A stretch of 23,356 nt of DNA from a virus. The translations under genes were made by a program, and so were the position numbers. The notes under the pieces are model-generated. The model saw nothing but the letters and a program-made list of their open reading frames with translations. It searched no databases and was not told the DNA's origin. The number at the start of each line of letters is the position of its first letter. Within the stretch, counting starts at the first letter, position 1. Positions 9,043 through 17,013 of the stretch are shown here, piece after piece. The stretch lies in IMG/VR virus record IMGVR_UViG_3300030390_000087, positions 1 through 23,356 of that record. One strand, 5' to 3'.

Positions 9043-11633
9043 GATGATTCTACCTCAAATTGTATGGCTTGTAAGTGGAATGGTGCGGGGTCTGGCACTG
9101 TAATTTTAGGGGCTACATTTATACCCCAGCCGTTACCCCCGTTATTGTTTTCAATGATACCACTTTTAACGGTAAAGGGCGTGCCTAATGGACTATTACT
9201 AGAATCGCCAAAGCTTCTAACAGGGACAGGGTTGCCGTCAATGTAAATGCCTGCGCTTTCCCTTACCCGTAAATTCATGTTAGTAATTTTTTTCTGCCGC
9301 ATAACATTAAAGCCAGTACCCATATTGGTATTTAAAGGCATAGGAACAATGGTAGGCACAAAGTTTAACCCAATTTCTAAATCAAGGTTGCCGCCTGAAA
9401 GCTCCTGCTCTGTTAAAGTAATTTGCCCTGTTGCTGACACAGATCGTTTAGCAAGGTTATTACCATTACCTATGACGCTTACTTCTGAATTGCGCAAATG
9501 GTCGTCTGGTAATTGTACGGTAGTTGTAGACACGTTGCTCATTTTGACTGCCGAATCTAAAAGATAGTCAAAGCTCCATCTTTCAAGAGAATACTTAAAA
9601 CTTGTCCCGCCAGTAACTTTATTAACAATGTATAGCTGATCGTTTACTACAGACGCCGACACCAATAAATAGGGTAACGGACTGCCTGCAATAAATCTGC
9701 CGCTATCTGCGTTTATCCATTTAGTAAACCCGTTAATGTCCTGTGAGCGCAACGTATTAAGCACCGCACCCGTTCCATCATTATTAATAATAAACACCCA
9801 GTTAGCATCTTCTGACGATGTGCCTGATAGCACCGCTAGGTCTTTAGGCTTGTTAATTAAATGAGAAGATAAAACTGATATGTCATTACTTGTATATGCG
9901 TCCTCATTAAAGTTGTACACATACTGCCGTAACGTCTTGCCGTTGCGGTCTACAAATAACGTAGCACCATCTAAAGACTTTGCCTCTAAGTATGACGAAC
10001 CATGCTGCGTTTGAGACACCACGTCGATTGTAGTAGGCGTACCTCCTTTTACAAGAGACTCTAACCCTGTTGTAAATATCTGCAAGCCGCGATCAGAATT
10101 AATATCTACAATTTCTGTTTGCGTTCTGCCCGTTAGTGTGACAAATATACCTTCATCGTCTAGCCCTTCTTCAATAAAAAAATCAAAAAAAGAACCTGAA
10201 CGAGATGCAAACAAACTTTGCGTTTTAGATTTAGTGCCGCCTAACCATAACCTACCACCATGAAAAGTTCCCATTCTAGGATAGCCGCGTGCCGCGCTCC
10301 AAATATCCTCTTTTCTGGTAATTCCGTTCTGCGATTTAGTAGTAGTAATTGTCCGTACTGCGCCCGAAGATCCTGCAGTTTGAAATCCTGTAAACAGTTC
10401 AAAGTCTTTTGCTGAAGCACCAGAGCAAGTAATAGTATAAACGTGCGATCCAGTTCTAACAACTGACACACCATCATCTGCCATTACTGGCATTTCTTGT
10501 ATGTTTTTCTGCAAGTTAAATTGAGTAGACGAACGTTCATCAGTAGAGCCGTCCCCCGCATAAGTAATGTTTTTGCTTAACACTCCTTCAATGTCTATTT
10601 GAAATGTATCGCCTGTTTGAAATCCTGCAAATGACATAACTTGCACATCACTTACAGGAACAGGACTTGCATTGTCGTTGTAGTCGTATTGCGGGACGCT
10701 AACAAACGGAATGTTATCTATGGAAAACAAATCACCAACATTAATAATTCTGCGAGGCGCATGCGCTTCGTGGAACATTAACATGACAGTTTCAGTCTGC
10801 GCGTCTCGTATTTTGGCAATTTCAGAAGATTTATAAGGTATTGGCATGTTTGCCACCAATACAGTTTCCGCACTACTTTCGTGGGGAATGCGGTAAAACG
10901 CCATGTTGCCGTATGACGGGTTAGTCTCTGCGCCCCCTGTAGCTACACATAAATAATGCCTGTCTACTTCTACACTAAAATCAAACGTCTTTACGTCAGA
11001 AGTGTTTAAAGTTTCTTCCATTACGTTTAGTTCACTTAACTCTACTGTCTGCGAACCAAGATTGCCTGTATCACCTGTTCTTACTAATCTAACGTAAGGC
11101 GTAGCAACATTTTCTTCTATCTTTATTCTAAACGATTGATAGTCAGCCGTTACGGTAAATGCAGTTCCAACACTCCAAACGGTTCCGTTACTGCTAGTCT
11201 GTATTTTAAACACGCCTGTATCAGAGTTTTGCGTTACAAACCGTATATCTTGGACATCAACAAACCTAATGTTTCCTGACACGCCACTCATATTATAGTT
11301 AGCTACTATGTACTCAGTTCCACCAACTCCATTAGTGCCAATAGCTGTAGTAGTAATTCCGTAAGTAGCTGGATTAAAATCATTGAGGTTTGCAGGCGTA
11401 CCCCCATTAGGCATGGTAGCTGTAATGCCTGACGTATAGGGTGTCAAAATACCGACAGGCTTGTCAATGTGCTGTGTACCGCATCGTCTTTTTAACCCGC
11501 CTTGCGGCACGATCATTACGTTTTCGCCAGTCTCTACGCCCTGAGCGTATTGCTCAAGATCAGTACGCCCAAGAAGTAAAGGTGATAATTCACCACTAAC
11601 AAAACTAGATTGTAATAAAGTTGTCTTGCTCAT
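9039..11633 (-). CDS. Tail tubular protein B (T7 gp12-like), with a lectin-like insertion
   Basis: An 864-residue tail nozzle protein. The N-terminus SFVSGELSPLLLGRTDLEQY followed by ENVMIVPQGGLKRRCGTQ is the signature of the podovirus tail tubular B family. The central blocks RLWLGGTKSKTQSLFASRSG and the FFDFF segment followed by GLQIFTTG are also typical. T7 gp12 is 794 residues. The extra length is largely at residues about 65-207, where there is a beta-rich insert containing TSSNGTVWSVG, PYVRLVRTG and TVELSELNV. This is a pattern of discoidin (F5/8 type C) carbohydrate-binding domains. The gene follows the 1022-residue structural gene by seven bases and overlaps the cupin-like gene by four. 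Confidence 0.9.
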   Translation of the reverse strand: MSKTTLLQSSFVSGELSPLLLGRTDLEQYAQGVETGENVMIVPQGGLKRRCGTQHIDKPVGILTPYTSGITATMPNGGTPANLNDFNPATYGITTTAIGTNGVGGTEYIVANYNMSGVSGNIRFVDVQDIRFVTQNSDTGVFKIQTSSNGTVWSVGTAFTVTADYQSFRIKIEENVATPYVRLVRTGDTGNLGSQTVELSELNVMEETLNTSDVKTFDFSVEVDRHYLCVATGGAETNPSYGNMAFYRIPHESSAETVLVANMPIPYKSSEIAKIRDAQTETVMLMFHEAHAPRRIINVGDLFSIDNIPFVSVPQYDYNDNASPVPVSDVQVMSFAGFQTGDTFQIDIEGVLSKNITYAGDGSTDERSSTQFNLQKNIQEMPVMADDGVSVVRTGSHVYTITCSGASAKDFELFTGFQTAGSSGAVRTITTTKSQNGITRKEDIWSAARGYPRMGTFHGGRLWLGGTKSKTQSLFASRSGSFFDFFIEEGLDDEGIFVTLTGRTQTEIVDINSDRGLQIFTTGLESLVKGGTPTTIDVVSQTQHGSSYLEAKSLDGATLFVDRNGKTLRQYVYNFNEDAYTSNDISVLSSHLINKPKDLAVLSGTSSEDANWVFIINNDGTGAVLNTLRSQDINGFTKWINADSGRFIAGSPLPYLLVSASVVNDQLYIVNKVTGGTSFKYSLERWSFDYLLDSAVKMSNVSTTTVQLPDDHLRNSEVSVIGNGNNLAKRSVSATGQITLTEQELSGGNLDLEIGLNFVPTIVPMPLNTNMGTGFNVMRQKKITNMNLRVRESAGIYIDGNPVPVRSFGDSSNSPLGTPFTVKSGIIENNNGGNGWGINVAPKITVPDPAPFHLQAIQFEVESS

Positions 11634-11640
11634 GTATAAC

Positions 11641-14600
11641 CTATAATAAAGCTGGTATTAATTTAGTATTGCTATCTACGTCTGAGATAACGTCTAGTTT
11701 AGCACTTTCAGCAGGGGTTAGTCCTGACACTCCTGTTTCTGCTATAAGAATGGTATTACGCCACACAGCATCTAAGCCATAACCACTGGTAGTAGGTGAT
11801 TTAATAGGATACCCGTCCCCTGTATCTCTAAATAATCTACGGTTGTCTGTTTGTTTATGACTAGCGTTTGTATTGTTATCTAAGAAAAGATTAACAATAG
11901 CAGCGTTAATTCTAAAGTTAGATTGGTCAATAGCAGTAATTCCACCAAAGAATTCTCTGATACCTTGCTCAGTCGTTAGGTTATACATCCACCAAGCGTA
12001 CAATTCAGCCATAGTCCAATCAGTGCCAATAATAAGATTAACATCGTTTTGTGCATAGTCAGCCGCAAACTTTGTGACAGTAGACCCATCAACACCCATA
12101 GCGGCATATACCGCACTGTCAACCTGTTCAGCCAACACGCTAAAGCCAGAACTGGTGTCTAAGACGTTACCAGACCACTCGTCTTTACCTAGCTTGGTCA
12201 GACGGACTCGCACAGTGTCACCGTCCGTGTACTCTACGCCCTCCGTGTATGAGCTAGTGTATGACGTACCTGCGACCACTTGGTTTACTGTTTCGGTAGA
12301 AGTTGTGACATTGTGAATCTGTAGGCGTGACCCTGCGGATATGTTGGTAATGCTTATGGGTTGCGGTGGGTCTTGTACTATCGTTGAAGCCCCTGTACCG
12401 TTTCGTACTGTGGGCGCAGTGCCTCCGCTGTTTGTAATGGTCACTGCCCCGCCTGAGTCATTATACACGGCGGCAGTGCTAGACCCATCAGCGCCAAAGT
12501 TGTTAAATGTTAGCTCATTAAGGGTATAAGAACCTGCGGCAATAATTTTAATCCCATGCCCTGTAGTTGTACCCGACGATAGCTCAAACGCGCTTGATTC
12601 TATGTCGGTGTTTGAGTCTAAATCGACTATGCCCTTATCGGCCCCTAACTGGGAGTTAACGATAAAGGTGGAGTTTCTAATCTCTGCTCCGTTGTCTTTT
12701 ACGCCTTCACCGCCAACAAACAACTGTCTATTGTAGGCAGCATCGGCATCTAGCGAGGTAGTACCAAAGACGTAAGAGTTACCCGTTAAGTCAATGGTAG
12801 CTCCGCTTGCCGCAGTTACGTCAAAGGTGTATGGCACAGACGCACCAATCTGTGAATTCTGTAACTTTACAGTGCTTCCAGACGTTGCGTTAATGGCGAC
12901 ACCTAGCGAATCTAAGTAGTTTTGAAAGGTGTTAATGCCGTCAGCCAGTGGTGGGAATGCAATAGATTTCTCGCTGTCAACAAAAGAAACATCACTTGTG
13001 CCATTACCAATGGCTAGTGGGATTGTAGATACAACCTGCAAGTCAGAAGGCTTTGTAATACTAGAGGTATAAGTCTCTGCAAGTTCGACAAGCTGCGTCA
13101 ACGTAGTGTTTGCCCCACCAATAACAGTAAAAGCACCGCCAAGGTTGACTACGGATGAAGCGGAGCTAATTGCAAGAAACCTATTGGTTGATACGTTGTT
13201 GCCTCGCCCCGCAATAACTAAATACCTAATTCTAGTGTGGTCAAACGTGCCGTGCTCTTGATACTTTAAAGCCTTAACGCTTGCTTGATCTACCTGAAAT
13301 TGATAGATCAGTTGACCTGTGGAATTAGGGCTAACGGGTTTTTGATACAGTTTCCAGTTTATCCAATCACCATCTTCATCTATTAGGGTCATTAAAACGC
13401 GGTCAAGCCTGCCAAAACCGTTTACTTGCAACTCAAAAGTAATGGTTTCGCCGGTTGCATCAAACACAGAGTTAAACCTTTGCGCTGTAGCCACAAAATT
13501 TTGGTTATATCCTCCATCTCCTATATAAGAAGCCGGCGCAGGCCCTATGTTTGCACTTGAGCCGGGGCTTGGCCTTAAAACATCAAGAATGCTTTGTGCT
13601 GCATTAATCATTCTAGCTTCGGTAAAGGTCATTGTACCTGTGCCTATACCCGTAATGTTTACAACAGGTCTTTGCGTTGTACCGTTGTAGTAGTAATCAG
13701 CAATGTTGTCAGTGTCTTCATTCACAGTACAAAGTTTTATGGTGTTTGCATCCTGTGGAAAGGCATAGTAAAAAGTGTCGTTAGACAAACCCGCCGGTGC
13801 GGTGTTGCCACCGTCTGTAAAATACAACACCATTGACTCGTCCATGCCGTGACCAGTAATAGTGATTGTATCGCTGGCCGCACTCACATCACTGGAAGCA
13901 TTAAATGACCAAGTATCTAATGTATTACCATCTAAGTCCTTACCACTATCGACTATTTCACGACACCAGTTCATAGTAGTTTGCAAAGAGTTGTCAGGCG
14001 CTCTCTGTGTAACAAAGGTACTTGACTGTAAAGGAATAATGTTGCCTTGAACCAACACCTCTACATTTATGGCTAAACTGTCAGCGCCCGCACTGGTTTC
14101 CCAGAAAGGCCCCTCCCAAACGGTATTTCGATCAGTGATAAAGTCAAAACCTGCGCCTGCCGCATTATCGACCCCCTCTCCCGTTCCTGTACTAACCGTT
14201 CCGCCATATACAGTTTCGGGTCGTGTTTGAGGATACCTAAAACCTTGCACCGCCCGCCTTTCTAAAGAAAAGAAACACACAATGGCGGAGGCCGTGCCGC
14301 TAGAGTCTGTAGTTAAATCGGGAGACTGTTGATCACCGCCACCTGTATTACTGACTTGTTGCGCTACACCCCCATTGACCCAATCTACATCAGTAACCAC
14401 AGCCGTGGTGCAAGTCCATTTTGCAGTAGTGTCAGAGATTACAGTGGGTATTGTTTCCGAACCTGTAGAGCGTTTGTAGTAGAGCCATGAGCGCACCTCA
14501 CCATCACGCAAATCTCTTAATAAAGTATAGCCAGTAGGGGTAGTGACGTTTATATTACTGACGTTGGCAGAGTTATTTAATGACTGCGTAACCTTTATTA

Positions 14601-14709
14601 ATATCGCGTCATCGGTTGCGTTATCAACCTGCGGCGGCTCCATAATGGTAGAGGCGCCAGAACCATCATTGGTGCTGTCAGTCTGTGCTATTGTTACAAG
14701 ATCAACCAT
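11641..14709 (-). CDS. Large adhesin-like virion structural protein
   Basis: A 1022-residue, Ser/Thr/Asn/Gly-rich beta protein with no signal peptide. Residues about 540-760 form short polar strand repeats (STVKLQNSQIGASV, GATIDLTGNSYVFG, GAEIRNSTFIVNS, AVTITNSGG) like a parallel beta-helix. Residues about 900-960 contain WWMYNLTTEQGIREFFGGIT, a motif recalled from phage tail and baseplate proteins, where it is followed by an NYRI-like strand, here NFRINAAIVNL. The C-terminus is LTPAESAKLDVI..., resembling the ends of other phage spike proteins. A GSGASTI...PPQ motif occurs near the N-terminus and again as GTGASTI...PPQ around residue 775. Its position between tail tubes A and B suggests a tail or neck appendage. 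The function is inferred; no T7 counterpart exists. Confidence 0.8.
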   Translation of the reverse strand: MVDLVTIAQTDSTNDGSGASTIMEPPQVDNATDDAILIKVTQSLNNSANVSNINVTTPTGYTLLRDLRDGEVRSWLYYKRSTGSETIPTVISDTTAKWTCTTAVVTDVDWVNGGVAQQVSNTGGGDQQSPDLTTDSSGTASAIVCFFSLERRAVQGFRYPQTRPETVYGGTVSTGTGEGVDNAAGAGFDFITDRNTVWEGPFWETSAGADSLAINVEVLVQGNIIPLQSSTFVTQRAPDNSLQTTMNWCREIVDSGKDLDGNTLDTWSFNASSDVSAASDTITITGHGMDESMVLYFTDGGNTAPAGLSNDTFYYAFPQDANTIKLCTVNEDTDNIADYYYNGTTQRPVVNITGIGTGTMTFTEARMINAAQSILDVLRPSPGSSANIGPAPASYIGDGGYNQNFVATAQRFNSVFDATGETITFELQVNGFGRLDRVLMTLIDEDGDWINWKLYQKPVSPNSTGQLIYQFQVDQASVKALKYQEHGTFDHTRIRYLVIAGRGNNVSTNRFLAISSASSVVNLGGAFTVIGGANTTLTQLVELAETYTSSITKPSDLQVVSTIPLAIGNGTSDVSFVDSEKSIAFPPLADGINTFQNYLDSLGVAINATSGSTVKLQNSQIGASVPYTFDVTAASGATIDLTGNSYVFGTTSLDADAAYNRQLFVGGEGVKDNGAEIRNSTFIVNSQLGADKGIVDLDSNTDIESSAFELSSGTTTGHGIKIIAAGSYTLNELTFNNFGADGSSTAAVYNDSGGAVTITNSGGTAPTVRNGTGASTIVQDPPQPISITNISAGSRLQIHNVTTSTETVNQVVAGTSYTSSYTEGVEYTDGDTVRVRLTKLGKDEWSGNVLDTSSGFSVLAEQVDSAVYAAMGVDGSTVTKFAADYAQNDVNLIIGTDWTMAELYAWWMYNLTTEQGIREFFGGITAIDQSNFRINAAIVNLFLDNNTNASHKQTDNRRLFRDTGDGYPIKSPTTSGYGLDAVWRNTILIAETGVSGLTPAESAKLDVISDVDSNTKLIPALL

Positions 14710-15138
14710 TTAACTCTCCGTAATACTGGTTAATACACCAGCGGTGTAATTGAGAGTTTTGGTAGTAACTACACCGTTAGCAGTTAAGACGATAGTATTT
14801 AGCACACCGCCCGTATAAGATAAAACTTTGGTCTGACCGCCACCATAAGCAATTCCTGTAAGCAAGCCACCAGTATAGGTAAAAGAAGGATTGCTTAATG
14901 GGCTTTTGCCCTGCAACGAAACGGTAACTACTCCGCTTGTTATTGATTGCACATCTAATGCAACACTTGGGCCTTGCTGGGGTAACAGGATAGTGTCACC
15001 TGACACCATAGCGTACCCCACTTGATTAAAATAACCAGCGGCTAATAAAGTAGATACGGATTCTGCATTATCGTAAGACCACAAAGACCCTTCCCCTTGT
15101 TGACCTACTTGCGTAAAGTCATAAATATTAAAGGCCAT
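14710..15138 (-). CDS. Small beta-rich virion protein with C-terminal YTGG repeats
   Basis: A 142-residue protein. The first 60 residues (LWSYDNAESVSTLLAAGYFN... then VSGDTILL) share a pattern with the capsid-adjacent protein at 15738-16001 (TWQYSTTDATSAVVADTNYF... then AAGDMLLI), so the two look paralogous. The C-terminal half is a three-fold repeat of about 20 residues (FTYTGGLLTGIAYGG, LSYTGGVLNTIVLTA, LNYTAGVLTSI), likely stacked beta strands. The ATG shares one base with the stop of tail tube A. A structural role at the head-tail joint or as an appendage anchor is inferred. Confidence 0.75.
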   Translation of the reverse strand: MAFNIYDFTQVGQQGEGSLWSYDNAESVSTLLAAGYFNQVGYAMVSGDTILLPQQGPSVALDVQSITSGVVTVSLQGKSPLSNPSFTYTGGLLTGIAYGGGQTKVLSYTGGVLNTIVLTANGVVTTKTLNYTAGVLTSITES

Positions 15139-15695
15139 TAATGCCTCACAGATATAAAGGGGTGATCTCGTAATGGAATTGTAAGGTGTTGTTGGGCGTC
15201 GGTTGATCTTGCCATGCGTGACGCATTAATGTATTGCGATGCGTTCATATCAGCAGAAGCCGCGCTATCCCGTATAGATGGGGCAAAGTCCATGGCTAAG
15301 GCATATTCTATCATCTTAGCAAAATATGCAGGCCATTCGCCTTCTCTAACGTTGGCAGTGTATTCAGCATACAGGGGGCCAGAAGTGTTAGCGTGTATTT
15401 TATCGCCATATATTCGATAATTAACAAAAGGGTCAATCTTAATTAAAACTAACAAATCAGTAGGAATTTGATAAACGTGCTTAAATTCGTCACCTACAGG
15501 AGTATCAGTTGTTAAAGCAAGGTGCGCTTTACGTTTAGCAAAACCCCATCGGTATTTAGATAATTCGTTTTGTACAATGTTGTCGTACAAGTTATTTGCT
15601 ACAGTCTGTGCGCGATCATTTCCGCTTAAAGACGTAATAGGCAGGTCACCAATTAATATTAATGCGTTAGAAATTAGCTTAATTTTTTCTGCCAT
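15138..15695 (-). CDS. Tail tubular protein A (T7 gp11-like)
   Basis: The chosen start gives 185 residues, close to T7 gp11 (196). The protein begins MAEKIKLISNALILIGDLPI. It contains ALILIGD, a long NLYDNIVQNELSKYRWGFAKRK helix region and YQIPTDLLVLIKID, all typical of the podovirus tail tubular A (gatekeeper) family that links the portal to the nozzle. A longer frame back to 15731 is possible, but its start codon lies inside the terminator hairpin. The 15695 ATG has GAGG five bases upstream and fits the family N-terminus. It is the first gene after that terminator. Confidence 0.88.
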   Translation of the reverse strand: MAEKIKLISNALILIGDLPITSLSGNDRAQTVANNLYDNIVQNELSKYRWGFAKRKAHLALTTDTPVGDEFKHVYQIPTDLLVLIKIDPFVNYRIYGDKIHANTSGPLYAEYTANVREGEWPAYFAKMIEYALAMDFAPSIRDSAASADMNASQYINASRMARSTDAQQHLTIPLRDHPFISVRH

Positions 15696-15707
15696 AAAGA
15701 CCTCGTT

Positions 15708-15729
15708 AAGAAAGGGGGCCGAAGCCCCC
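15708..15729 (-). terminator. Intrinsic terminator after the capsid module
   Basis: The minus-strand RNA forms a perfect 6-bp stem GGGGGC-TTCG-GCCCCC (arms 15724-15729 and 15714-15719) with a UUCG tetraloop, followed by TTTCTT. It begins eight bases after the stop of the 87-residue gene. The U-tract is interrupted, so leaky termination is likely. T7 has its T-phi terminator just after its capsid gene, at the equivalent place. Confidence 0.8.
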
Positions 15730-15737
15730 ATTCAGTT

Positions 15738-16001
15738 TTAGGCGGTAATTACTAAACCGGCGGCACAAACAACAGTAGTGCCGTTATTTGACTCAACAAA
15801 GGAAAGTCGCCCCGTAGGAGTGCTTCCAGTAGTTCCAGTAATTAACAGCATATCTCCAGCCGCCAATTCTTCTTTTGCGCTAGCAAAATAGTTAGTGTCA
15901 GCTACAACCGCTGACGTAGCATCAGTAGTGCTATATTGCCAAGTAGCGCCACCGTTACCACTACCACCAACTCGGCATAAGCCGTCTCTTGAAAAAGCCA
16001 T
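15738..16001 (-). CDS. Small beta-rich virion protein beside the capsid gene (decoration-like)
   Basis: An 87-residue protein starting MAFSRDGLCRVGGSGNGGAT. The block TWQYSTTDATSAVVADTNYF followed by AAGDMLLI and a C-terminal VCAAGLVITA strand is a pattern seen in many phage small structural proteins encoded beside the major capsid protein. It lies 11 bases after the capsid gene with an AAGGAG ribosome site and is followed directly by a terminator, so it should be made at capsid-like levels. That fits a head decoration or head-fibre-anchor role, but this is inference. It resembles the N-terminus of the protein at 14710-15138. Confidence 0.75.
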   Translation of the reverse strand: MAFSRDGLCRVGGSGNGGATWQYSTTDATSAVVADTNYFASAKEELAAGDMLLITGTTGSTPTGRLSFVESNNGTTVVCAAGLVITA

Positions 16002-16012
16002 AATAAATCTCC

Positions 16013-16864
16013 TTATGCAGTCTTAGTGTATTGAACTTTAACCAAACCGCCAGAGTCACGAACGACAGCACCAGCCTTCAGGTTGCCGTTAGTAAGCCAT
16101 GATGTGCGCTCAGGTATCCAGTTGATTTCAGTTTTAGGAGCAATGCCAGTAGCAAGGCCAACCGCTTGAGTGTGGTAGAAGTAAGAATCTACTACGTTAG
16201 CGGCTTCTGTTAGGCCACCCTCTACACGATCTTCAAGAATGCAGAAGTTAAATCCAGCAAGAGTATTAATTTCACCGTTTACCAAAGCCTTAATAGCCTG
16301 ATAATCGCTGTTAGATACCTTGTCGTCATTTAGCAATCCACCAAGACCGTCAGCCTCAATAACCGCGTAGAAATCTCCACCGCGAGTATTAACGCCTTGC
16401 TTCTTTAGCTCAACCTTAGCTTTGATAATCTTAGCCATGTTAAGGTTAGAGCCTGCGCCACCAATAGCAGTGCCAACAGTAGAAGTCAAAGGAGTAGATG
16501 CGTCTAGCGCGTCAATGATAATCTGATCGTCACGACGACCCAAAGCTCCAGCTACAGTTTCAGCTAGCTCTTGCTTCTCATCAAAGTTTACTTCAGCGGC
16601 ATCAAATAGATCGGTATACTCTGGTGCATTCCAGTTAGCTAGAGTACAAGTAATAAGCTCATGCTCTACGTTCATTGGAGTTACAATGTCAGAAGTAGAT
16701 TTTTGATTAGCCATACCTTTACCCATACGTCTAAACTTATAGGTATCAGCAGTTACGTTGTTGCGTTGTGTTACGGTTGGTCGAAGCATACCCATGCCTT
16801 GATAGGCTTGCTTAACCATGCTGTCAAACTCTGTGACAGCTACAGCAGATAGAAACTTACTCAT
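16013..16864 (-). CDS. Major capsid protein
   Basis: A 283-residue protein following the scaffold gene. The N-terminal region (AYQGMGMLRPTVTQRNNVTA, YKFRRMGKG), the central FDAAEVNFDEKQELAETVAG and RRDDQIIIDALDAST, and the late VVDSYFYHTQAVGLATG plus RTSWLTNGNLKAGAVV are typical of a podovirus major capsid protein with an HK97-type fold. It is shorter than T7 gp10A (345). It has a strong ribosome site (GAGG, eight bases before the ATG). It also has its own structured leader and a candidate promoter, and is bounded downstream by a terminator, all suited to the most abundant virion protein. Confidence 0.88.
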   Translation of the reverse strand: MSKFLSAVAVTEFDSMVKQAYQGMGMLRPTVTQRNNVTADTYKFRRMGKGMANQKSTSDIVTPMNVEHELITCTLANWNAPEYTDLFDAAEVNFDEKQELAETVAGALGRRDDQIIIDALDASTPLTSTVGTAIGGAGSNLNMAKIIKAKVELKKQGVNTRGGDFYAVIEADGLGGLLNDDKVSNSDYQAIKALVNGEINTLAGFNFCILEDRVEGGLTEAANVVDSYFYHTQAVGLATGIAPKTEINWIPERTSWLTNGNLKAGAVVRDSGGLVKVQYTKTA

Positions 16865-16900
16865 AATGATTTCCTCGAAAAAGAGTAATTAAATTTTTCA

Positions 16901-16957
16901 AGGTTTGTGCTGAGTACCCAGTAAAATTGGTCAGCATTCAACCTAAATTTTACTGGG
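16901..16957 (-). promoter_or_regulatory. Structured leader of the capsid mRNA with competing hairpins
   Basis: Hairpin 1 pairs CCCAGTAAAATT with AATTTTACTGGG (arms 16946-16957 and 16917-16928), a perfect 12-bp stem with a 17-base loop. Hairpin 2 pairs TGCTGA with TCAGCA (16931-16936 with 16908-16913) and GGTT with AACC (16940-16943 with 16902-16905). One arm of hairpin 2 lies in the loop of hairpin 1 and the other lies beyond it. The three-base linker is too short for both full stems to form as a classical pseudoknot, so they probably compete. It sits 37 bases before the capsid start and may stabilise the mRNA or control translation. Confidence 0.6.
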
Positions 16958-16960
16958 CCT

Positions 16961-17001
16961 AAAGAAAGGGTATCCAGTTAAGCGATTATAACTAAATACC
17001 C
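16961..17001 (-). terminator. Intrinsic terminator between scaffold and capsid genes
   Basis: The minus-strand RNA has a 13-bp stem, GGGTATTTAGTTA with TAACTGGATACCC (arms 16989-17001 and 16968-16980, two U-G pairs). It has an eight-base loop (TAATCGCT) and is followed by TTTCTTT (16967-16961). It starts eight bases after the scaffold stop. It would stop many transcripts coming from upstream before the capsid gene. Confidence 0.7.
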
Positions 17002-17013
17002 TCAAAGAATCAA
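16985..17013 (-). promoter_or_regulatory. Candidate sigma70-type promoter for the capsid gene
   Basis: On the minus strand TTGATT (17013-17008) is followed after exactly 17 bases by a perfect TATAAT (16990-16985). The -35 matches the first four consensus bases and contains the scaffold stop codon. The -10 lies in the loop of the terminator stem, so a transcript starting here would lack the stem's 5' arm and escape that terminator while keeping the structured capsid leader. Confidence 0.5.

Noticed and set aside
15696-15731. Extension of tail tube A to an ATG at 15731
   Set aside because: The extra codons run through the terminator hairpin; the inner ATG has GAGG at five bases and matches the family N-terminus.
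16661-16852. Plus-strand frames inside structural genes such as this 63-codon one
   Set aside because: They lie inside well-supported minus-strand genes, lack ribosome sites and show no family features.
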